NCBI RefSeq assembly: GCF_030035675.1
Contig: NC_084482.1
Span: 218,077,943 to 218,141,942, forward strand
DNA: 64,000 nucleotides
From: Rhineura floridana
Lineage: Eukaryota; Chordata; Lepidosauria; Squamata; Rhineuridae
Direction of reading: 5' to 3'
The notes beneath the pieces were generated by a model. The model saw nothing but the letters and a program-made list of their open reading frames with translations. It did no database searches and had not been told where the DNA came from. Each line of letters starts with the position of its first letter. Position 1 is the stretch's first letter. A program made the position numbers and the translations under genes. Positions 10,727 through 20,367 of the stretch are shown here, in pieces.

Positions 10727-11826
10727 ATAGCTGACTCCAGGTTTTTGTGGAGCTCTTGAGTGAACATAAAAGTATAAAAAGAGCTTGCAGAATCATGCCA
10801 GTCAGGACAAGGACAGCATAATCTGGTGGACCCCTCCTCTGTCAGCAGGCCCTGCTAGGACTACTTGGATGTGGCGGGAGCTCCAAAGAGCCCCGGGTGG
10901 CTGAATCTAGCTACTTTTCATTTCCCACAAGGGAACTAAAGGAACCTTTGCCAACCTGGGGCCCACCAGATGCTTAGAACTGCAACCCAGTCAAAATATC
11001 TGGAGCACATCAGGTTGGTAAAGGATGGTCTCGGGTGACGCTATGTCAGGGGCTTCATGAACAATTAAAGAGTAGCTAGATCCTGCTGGCTCAGACTGCT
11101 GGGCCAGGGGAAAAGTGAAAGGAAACCCAGAGCCAGCATCAGCAGTGATCCTTGCCAGGGAAGCTGCTTGGGGATGCTAGGTGTTTATGCCAGCCCTGGA
11201 CAGGACCACTCTGATGACTGGGAAGGTCTAACATGGAAAGGTGTTATTCAACTGAGTTTAACAGTAGACCCTTCGAAATTAATGGACCTAACAATGTCAT
11301 GTTTATTAATTTCAATGAGTCTGAGCAAAACTTCTTTGAATACCACCCATGATTTACTGCTCTTTCTCTTGGGGAATGCATTTTGAGGGGTCACCTAGAT
11401 TTGGACCCGATCGCTCTCATGATAAGACAGTAAAATAAATTCATTTCCTTCTCTGCTATTTCTCCTGTGAAGTGTCCAGTTGTCCTTTTAATGGGAATAA
11501 AAGGGGCACCTTTACCTGTAGCCCAGTGCTCACCCTGGCAGAATCATTAGCTACCAAGTGAGGGAAGGAGGAAAGAGAGACTTCTTGTCCCCAATGGGGG
11601 CTGTTGCCCAATGAGACCAGTAGTGGAGAAGGCAGGGGAAGCAAGAGTAAATGGAGCCACAGTGATTAACAGGCAGAGTCACCTCCTGACTGGCTGAATG
11701 TAAGAAGGCAGATGGGTGTGGATTGGCTGAGAGGGGAGGCTGAGGTTGGCAGGGCAGTGTCCAGTTCACTGCCTGCCCCCTCTTCTCACTCATTTGCTTC
11801 CTTGTAATACTGGAAACCAAAATGGC
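10727..11826. other. Intergenic sequence without a supported gene, copy 1
   Basis: No gene or nameable repeat is visible. Four substitutions between the two tandem copies cluster within about 150 bp here (about 11,518-11,670), although the neighbouring kilobases are almost identical. Confidence 0.5.
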
Positions 11827-12117
11827 CATTCAGTGAAACTCAATGTTGGGAGATTCTGGACAGACGAAAGGAAGGATTTCTTCATGGTCAAATTGTGGAA
11901 CTCACTGCCACATGATGTGGTGATGGCCACCAGCCTAGATGGTTTGAGAAGAGAATCCCAAGGTCAGAGGCAGGAGATCCCTGAATGCCAGTGACTGGGG
12001 AGCAACACCAAGAGAAGGCTATTGCCCTCGTGCCCTGCTTCTGAACTTGCACAGAGGTGTCAGACTGGCCACTCTGGAGAACAGGATGCTGGTCTAGATG
12101 GGCCATTGGACCGATGC
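11827..12117 (+). mobile_element. CR1 LINE 3' fragment, copy 1
   Basis: It encodes the CR1 ORF2 C-terminus (KLNVGRFWTDERKDFF, LWNSLPHDVVMATSLDGLRR). This is followed by the CR1 3' untranslated phrase GAACAGGATGCTGGTCTAGA and GGGCCATTGG. It is heavily 5'-truncated. Confidence 0.85.
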
Positions 12118-12624
12118 AGATGCATCTTAGGTGCTTGTCGGCAAACTCCCTCCCTCCTTGATCCATGACACACTTTGGAGCCGCATCTGTGATTTCTTAC
12201 AAACATGTTTTTCTCCAGCCCTGCACCTGTCCCTTCAGCCATGCAGAGACTCCAAGATGTTAAAAAGGTGAACCTTCTTCTCCTTATAATTAACAAAATC
12301 ACTGTGATTTATTTTTTCCAAAGCTCAAGGGTATTTCTGCAGATCACCTTTAGGCATATGACCTAAACCTCATGTGACAGGTATCAACAAGGTATTTCTT
12401 GCACTGCACCTGAAAAGGTTGGTGCACAGAGATTGCTTGGACCAAGATTTAGGGTGGGGGTGAATATACTTGCTTAAGTTTAATGAGTTTCCTGTTTGGC
12501 TGTAAGGTATAGCTGGATACCACCTGTATTTGCAAAGCCACTCCAGTTTTGGTCTTGCAACTGTTTTTGACTCCTTCTGTTTGGCTGGCACAAGAGAGTT
12601 TTGGAACTAGAAGGAAGAGACAGA
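12118..12624 (+). other. Sequence upstream of V2R copy 1 exon 1
   Basis: This stretch should hold the 5' untranslated region and promoter of the V2R gene. I see no TATA box or transcription start that I can place with confidence, and no repeat element. The copy-2 equivalent (47,865-48,371) appears identical. Confidence 0.35.
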
Positions 12625-12848
12625 ATGATATACCTGCTGCTTCTACTTCTGCTTCTGCAGCTATTGCCCCGTGGAGTCTGTGGGATCCTGAAGGCAAAAT
12701 GCCCCCTGAATCTGATCAAGGATGAAAATGATGCACAGAATTATTATCGGTCCGGAGACTTCCTCATTAGTGCCATCATGTCTCCAAAAGTTATTATTCA
12801 GCAACTTCCATACATCTTTTCCAAGCCTCCCTTAACAAGGCTTCAGGG
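12625..12848 (+). CDS. VMN2R26-like: V2R copy 1 exon 1 (signal peptide, N-terminus)
   Basis: Residues 1-74 plus two bases. It starts [20 protein letters not shown], a clear signal peptide, followed by the family's [12 protein letters not shown] motif. The donor is GG|gtaagt. Upstream codons in this frame lack an ATG, so this Met is the natural start. Confidence 0.93.
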
Positions 12849-15800
12849 GTAAGTATGGATGTTATGCTTCCTCACCTGTACTTCCATTCACTAATAGGCA
12901 AAAAACCTTGTGGTTTACGAACCTACCTATAACCAACAGATATTTCTATCAAACTTTAAAAAGCAGGGAAATTGAGCAGCTATAGTGAATGCACCAGGGG
13001 AGCAGGAGACCTGACCTCCTCTCTGAGATATTGTACTGCCCTATAAATTTGTCAAAATGCAAACACCATTTGGGTTGGTCTTTCACAGTCCAATCCACTT
13101 CCTATGTTTTCACAGTCCAATCCACTTCCTGTGTAGCTTGGAAGAATTTGGTAACATGTGCTACAGATCCTATTTCAGAGGAGCCTGTGGAAGGGATCAA
13201 CACAAATAATGTCCCGGGTCTGGCATTGCACTTGCATTGAAACTGAGGAGATACTGATTCCCTCAGGGAGAAAAATTAAAGACAAGGCAATTCTCCTTTT
13301 GCACATCTCTCCTTCATAGATGGATGCAATGACAGTTTGAGAGAACTTTTTTTTTTCAACAGGAACTATGCAAGTATTTTCTTCCAGGTTCAAAATTATG
13401 TAGGCAATCACAAGCTTAGGCAAGTGCAATGCATCTGGGGACTCAATTTAACTCCAGGGACTTCCCCCTCCCCCTCTGGTACCTAACAAAACTTCACTAC
13501 ATCCCTAAGATGACCTCATTGGTGCTGTGTCCGTCAGGTGATTTCACTCAAGAAAAGAGACTCAAAAGACATCCTTGTAGCCTCCTGATGGTTTGTTAAA
13601 CTGAAGGGCTGGACTGCCCACAACTAGTCAGGCTCGAAGGGATGCATGTGGATTTATTCTTCTTCCTGTGTTTCTGCACAGGGGAATCTCTGTGTCAGTG
13701 TATTTTTGAAGCAGCAAAGACCAGCGAAGGTACTTCAGCTTTTGCAGAAATTTCCCAATGTCTCACAAACCTTTCAGGGAAAGATATAATGTGCACTTCT
13801 GGTCTCTAGCAATGGAGTGTACATCTCGAGGCAGCCGCCCTGGGCTCCTGCTGGGAAGAAGGGCGGGATATAAATCAAATAATAAATAAATAAAATGGAT
13901 TTTGACCTTGCAACAAGGATATGTCCTCCCCATCATCCGTACAAACATATGAACCATTATTTGGGGATGAGCTCTTGTGAGATTTATATCGTGTGGAAAG
14001 GCTCCAAGATTTATAGAAGAATGGATGTACGTAACGTTTTGTTTTCCCTGAATGGTGAATAGCAGTGTGACACTACTTTTTTTTTTCTTTTGAGTTTTTC
14101 AGGCAGGAAGGAGTGGCAAATCCTGTCCTTCATGTTCACCATCCAGGAGATCAACCAGGATCCCAGGCTCTTACCCAACATCACCCTGGGGTACAGCCTC
14201 TATGAAAATGATTTTGATGCAAGGATGACTTCTGATGCCATGCTAGACCTGCTTGCAGGTGGGAGAAGCAATATTCCAAACTTTAACTGTGGAAAACAGA
14301 ATAAGCTGCTGGCTGTTCTTGAAGGAGCTGATTCTGTGATTGCAAAAGAGATTTCGACCATGTCCGACATCTACAAAATCCCACAGGTACGAATGAGGGT
14401 GGCTGCAGGGAAGTTCAGCTGCAAAAAAATCCCACTTTCATTATTGGGGAGTCAATAAAGGGACATGGGTAGCGATTTATGTCTGTTGAGTCCTGCATTC
14501 ACTTAATGCAGAGCTGATTCCATTCTGCTGCAGGCTGGATCCTGCCAAATATAATCTTATTCATCTTGCTGTCCCCTGTAGGCAGAATTTTACATATTTT
14601 GACATGTTTACCGGGTGATTTGAAGGGTTTCCCGCCTTTACACTCTGTGTGCTTTGAAATTCTCTTTTCACAGTAATTAAAGTTGCTAACGACTCATCAA
14701 GATGCCCAGCAGGGTTGGGGGAAGGGGAGGGAGTGAATGAATCTTACATAGATAGGCTGCAACCCTAAATGGGTCTGTCTACTCAGAGGTAAGACCCACT
14801 GAACCCAATGGGTCTCACTTCCCAGTATGGCACTAGGATTGCAGCCTCCTGGCTACGTTCAGGAGATGAGTATTGGCTCTAATGGAGAGGAGTCTGGTCA
14901 ATCTGTCAAACAATAGGATTTACTTCTGAGTAGATCTGCAAAGGTTTATGCTATCAGACTAGGGAACACGTCAGGAATCAGTTGTTGCAGGGTGGCTGGC
15001 TAGCAGGGTGGTCTCAAAAGCATAGGGTGGGTGGGGGGAATAGAATATAAGGGGAAGGGTCATAGCTCAGTGGTAGAACATCGGTTTTGCATGCAGAAGG
15101 TCCCTGGTTCAATCCCTGGCATCTTCAGGTAGGGCTGGAAGAGAGAAGTCAGTGTATCTATTTATTTAATAAAATCTATATACCACATGTATCTCTGAAC
15201 ACTAAAGTCAGGATCATTCAGACCATGGTATTCCCGATCTCTATGTACGGACGTGAAAGTTGGACAGTGAATAAAGCAGATAAGAGAAAAATCAACTCAT
15301 TTGAAATGTGGTGTTGGAGGAGAGCTTTGTAGATATCACGGACTGCAAAAAAGACCAATAATTGGGTGTTAGAACAAATTAAACCAGAACTATCACTAGA
15401 AGCTAAAATGATGAAAGGTTATCATACTTTGGACACATAATGAGAAGACATGATTCACTAGAAAAGACAATAATGCTGGGAAAAACAGCAGGGAGTAGAA
15501 AAAGAGGAAGGCCAAACAAGAGATGGATTCATTCCATAAAGGAAGCCACAGACCTGTACTTACAAGATCTGAACGGGGTGGTTCATGACAGATGCTCTTG
15601 GAGGTCGTTGATTCATAGGGTCGCCATAAGTCAAAATTGACTTGAAAGCACATAACAACAAAAATATACCGCATGATTGTAAAGGCCTCTAAGCGGTTTA
15701 CAAAAAAATAAAATTATCAACAAAATGGTGAAAAACAAGTAATTACAAACATATTTAAAACAATTAAAACACTAGCCACTTGTTAAAAAGATTAAAACAG

Positions 15801-18800
15801 ATCAGCATCTATTAGTAATGCTAATGGACTGCCTTCAAGTCGTTTCTGACTTATGGTGACCCTATGAATAGGGTTTTTATGGTAAGCAGTATTCAGAGGG
15901 GGTTTACCATTGCCTTCCTCTGTGGCTGAGAGGCAGTGACTGGCCCAAAGTCACCAAGTGAGCTTTGTGGCTGTGTGGGGATTCGAACCCTGGTCTCTGG
16001 AAAGCCTGGCCTAAAAAGAAATGTTTCAAGAAGGTGTGAAAAGGAGCATAGCAAAGGGTTTAAAACTTAATTAAATAGTCTGGGCCAGATTCAGGTGGGG
16101 TGAGCCTCAGATCATATTAGGGGGTGTATACAGCCCTAGAAAATACTTTTCCCCATCAAGAAACTAAAAAAAAATCATTTAATAATTCTTTGTTTGTAGA
16201 TATATTTATAAGAACTCCCAGACACTGCTAGACTTTCAGCTAGTAATGAATAAAGTTAAAAACAAATTTAAAGTGTCATTAAAAAAAAACTATTATAAAA
16301 GATCTAGAGAACAAGTTTTATTGGTTTCTGACAGCTACAAAAAATATTATGGCTTTAAGCGGACATGAATTCAAAGGCACTTCTGAGTAGACATTCATAG
16401 ACTTGCACTTTCAATAGTGCAAAAAGTTTGCTCCTTGCCCTTGCCTGAGCATCAGGCACATGGAGGCTTCCTCCACCCCATAAAGCTCCTGAGGGGATGA
16501 GGTGAATCTGCCTCTACAACCACAACTTTATTACATAAAGAACGGTCATTGGAAAAAGCCCCAAGTAAATTGTGCAAGTGGTAGCATGTGACATCCCTAG
16601 CCCAACCTTTCCAATGCATTTTCCATCACTTTCCTTTCTGCAAAAGTCCCATCTTTTGGACTAGTGGGTTTGTTGTGCAACAGCTCCAAATCACCTTTAA
16701 TAGTAAACCTGAATTTGCTGATATGCGATTGAATCCCACCTGAAAATGGTGGCAGCTTGGAAATGCCTGTTGTAAGATATATCTGTACCCTGAAATCCTG
16801 AAAACAAAACAAAAGTATTCTCTTCCTTTCCTCACTAGATCAGTTATGGCTTTACTGCTCAGGGTCTTGATGATAACACCCAGTTCCCTTTTGTCTACCG
16901 GACAGTCCCCAAAGAAGAAACTCAGTACCCAGGGATTGTCAAACTGCTCCTACATTTTGGATGGACGTGGATTGGTCTTACTGCTCCAGACAATGACAAT
17001 GGAGAAAGGTTTGTGAATGCCTTGACACCTCTACTGATCAACAATGGAATTTGCATTGCCTTATCAAAAAGACTACCAGAAAAGAATCTGTACCAAAGGC
17101 TCAACTCTATTAAACCAAATGTCATATGGAGACAAGTCAATGTATTTATTTACTATGAGCATATTCAGGGGGGATGGGGTCCAATCATCATGCTACAAAC
17201 AGCACTTGAGGAAAACATTGGGGCAAAAGTCTGGATCTCAACAGCTTTTCAGGACATCAACTTGAACCTGTGGTTTGATCCTAATCTCTTCCAGTACATT
17301 CATGGTTCTCTGGCCTTTGTAATAAGGTCCCAAATAAGAACAAAACATGACTACTATAGTCCATTCTCACCTGATCTTGACCAGTTCTGGAAGAAAGCAT
17401 TTCATTGTTTATATTCAAAGCACTTGTTATCCATGAGAGGTTGGACAAGATGCACAGAGAAGGAGAATCTGGAGAAGCTGCCCCAAGAGGAACTGGAGAC
17501 AGCCCTGTCTCAAGATAGCTACAGCACTTACTTCAGTGTCCAGGCTGTGGCTCAGGCCTTAAGCACTGCATATTCAACCAGAACAAAGCAGATGTGGATG
17601 GTGGGTAGACAAGGTGGGCTGGAACGTCAAAGGCTGCAGCCATGGCAGGTATTTCCTTTCCCTGTTTGCAAACTGTACTCCATTGTCCCAACTTTGGAAT
17701 CATCATTATCTTGTAGCCAAACTCAAATACTGTAGTGTGGAAAAGTGTTAAACTGAGGCAAATCCAATTTGTGAGGTTCAAGGTGGAGGCCAACTCTCCC
17801 CCCCCCTACACACTATGCTTATGTCAGAAGAATCTTCTGCTTTCCACTGATGCCCTGGGACTTCATCTTTTTAGCTAAAGTTGGGATCTTTTCATCTCCC
17901 ACTCTGCCTTTGCTGGGCCTTCTTTCCAAGCAGAGAGTCTATTCAGCTCAGCCCCTTGTCCTTCTCATTTGCTAATGTTAACTGTGTATAGAAGTGTGGG
18001 GACCTTCTCCGCAGGGGCCCTGAGACTTTGGAATAATCTTCCACTCTAGGATGCACACCTTAACATCTTAAGAAGCTGAGAGCAATGCTGTCAGGAGTCT
18101 AGACCAAGAGGCTAGACTCCTAGCAGGGGCACCCAAAGTGGAATGGTCAGAGCTGAGACACCAGACTAAGATGCATCCAGACTCAGAGGAAGGCAATGAT
18201 AAACCACCTCTGAATACCTCTTACCACAAAAACCCTATGAACAGAGTATCCAAAATGCAACACAAGATAGTGCTGGAAGACAGGGAATTTCATGACAGAG
18301 GTTTATTCTCTAAAGGACGTTTTATATGAATGGTGCTATATAAAATGTTTAATCAATAAAAGATGTGCACTGGTCCCAGTTCAGAGGAGATTAAAGCTCA
18401 ATGTGAACAGGGCTGAGAAATCAGGCTTGGGTTCATGTTTTCTTAATGCTGGGGTTTTCCATCATTCCAGCTTCACCCTTTCTTAAGAGAAATCCAGTTT
18501 TTGAATGCTTCATTGGGTGGCCTGCATTTGGATGAGAATGGGGACCTGCCAGGCAACTATGATATTGAGAACTGGGTCATGTTTTCCAATGAGTCCCGTG
18601 TTCGAGTGAAAGTTGGGAGCATAGAGAGAGGAAAGTCTGCTGACATTAAACTCACCATTAACCCGGAAGCCATTGTGTGGCCCAAGCAGTTTAGCAAGGT
18701 AGGAGACACTTGATTCCAAGTGGCATCTGTTAAGCTCTAATACTTTGTTGAATAATTCACACAGAGCTTCAACTACAATCCTTTCAAACCTTACCGTGGA

Positions 18801-20331
18801 CTAAGTCCTACTGAATATAGTGCAGGAGCTGGGAACTTGCAGGCCAAGACCTCACATTCTACACATCTCTGTTGAATTTTGGAGCCCTAGGAAATCAGTG
18901 TTTATAGCTGGCCTGGCACCATAGTTGGTCATGGGCCAAAGGCCCCAGAAGCTCAGAAGAGCTCCTTGTGATGTCCTTCCCCGCCTGTGACCACTAGTGA
19001 TGTCTTACTACTGTCAGGCCCACCTTATGATGTGCAGCCCACCTCTGGTCACCCCCAGTCAGGAACGTCAGGTTTATTTTTACCTTTCACCACACTAGCA
19101 CAGATCTCAAAAGATCCCCCTGCTAGGCCACACTACCCAACACTCTGTATCCCTTATAGCCTATAGACTGTCCCTTAGTCTCTGCCTGGCTATCTCGATA
19201 CCTTGAGTCTATGGGTATAGGTAATTCCCAAACCCCCCTGCAGCCTCTTGCCTCTGAAGCTTACAGCTCTGGGTTTCTCTGTGGTACTGGATACAATATC
19301 TTTTCCTCCGCAGCAGCCACTATTTGATACAATTACTTTTCAGCCTTGGTTACTCTGCCATCCCCCCTGGTCTGTGTATCCCAGCTGAAGAATCAGGTTT
19401 TTAGTAAACCAAGAAATATTTATTAAGCATTAGAAATAACAAGATTACTTAAGACTTTGTTTACAAGCGTATGGTTTCATATATGTTCTCTTATGTACTT
19501 TACTTCCTAATAATTGCCTCAGAACTCCTGTTTCACTCTCTCAACAGCCACCTTATACTCTCCACACCAACCTCTCCAACACACCAACAACACACCACCA
19601 AAACAACACCACCACAAAACACCACCCCGATTCAACTGTCATCCTCTCATTTATACTTCCAGCCATTCAAACGCTCAGCCAATCACCCAGCATTCTACAG
19701 CCCAGGTACTCCCCCTCCTCACTCACTCCACTTACCATATGTCTTATACTAAACCAGCACTTACCATATTTACATTACAGTCAGGAACATCACACTCCTC
19801 TACAGTCCAGCCCAGCAGTGCTTCCTTTACCACTCTCCATGCCAGTCTCCCTGATAGCTGTTTTGATGTTGCATTGGCAGTGCTCTTGATTTTGAACAGA
19901 ACCCAATCTGGGGTTCATACTGCAGCAGCTGCCTGCCATTTTAATTTGCCCAGCAAGAAATCCACTGCCCCACAGAGCAATGACATTTTAGGCAACTTCC
20001 AAAATGGAGTGGAAATGTACAAGGCTGGCACCAGGCATGACTGGGCACTTGGGCACCAGCCTGCCCTGAGTCCACAGTGCTGTATCCCAACGCGCACACA
20101 CACCTAATAATAATCCCACCCACATGCCCACCTATTTCTCATGCCATGTGAATGATGTGCATGCTGTGTGTGCATGCCTGCCATTAACCAAGATGGCAGC
20201 TGTATCATCAGCTCTTAGGGAAGCCCCTGCTGCCATCTTGGGTGATGGCAGGCAGGCACACAGCACACATGGCAGTCACACTGGTGGAAGAGGTAGGGGG
20301 CATGCTGGCAGGCTTATTGAAGTCCACACTG

Positions 20332-20367
<36 letters not shown>

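Noticed and set aside
15055-15137. tRNA gene
   Set aside because: A and B boxes are present, but the sequence does not fold as a complete tRNA and belongs to a SINE family also seen at 29,061 and 30,078.
17980-18060. LINE C-terminal fragment in V2R intron 3 (CAGGGGCCCTGAGACTTTGG)
   Set aside because: It resembles the end of an L2-type ORF2, but the similarity is too short to support.
19514-20107. 197-codon open frame in V2R intron 4
   Set aside because: It lies across the antisense solo LTR and a GC-rich DNA-element remnant; composition is low-complexity (His, Thr, Ser, Pro) and no domain is visible.
20336-20364. CRISPR-like or coding repeat (CVCVCV peptide)
   Set aside because: A simple TG microsatellite; there is no spacer structure anywhere in this vertebrate sequence.
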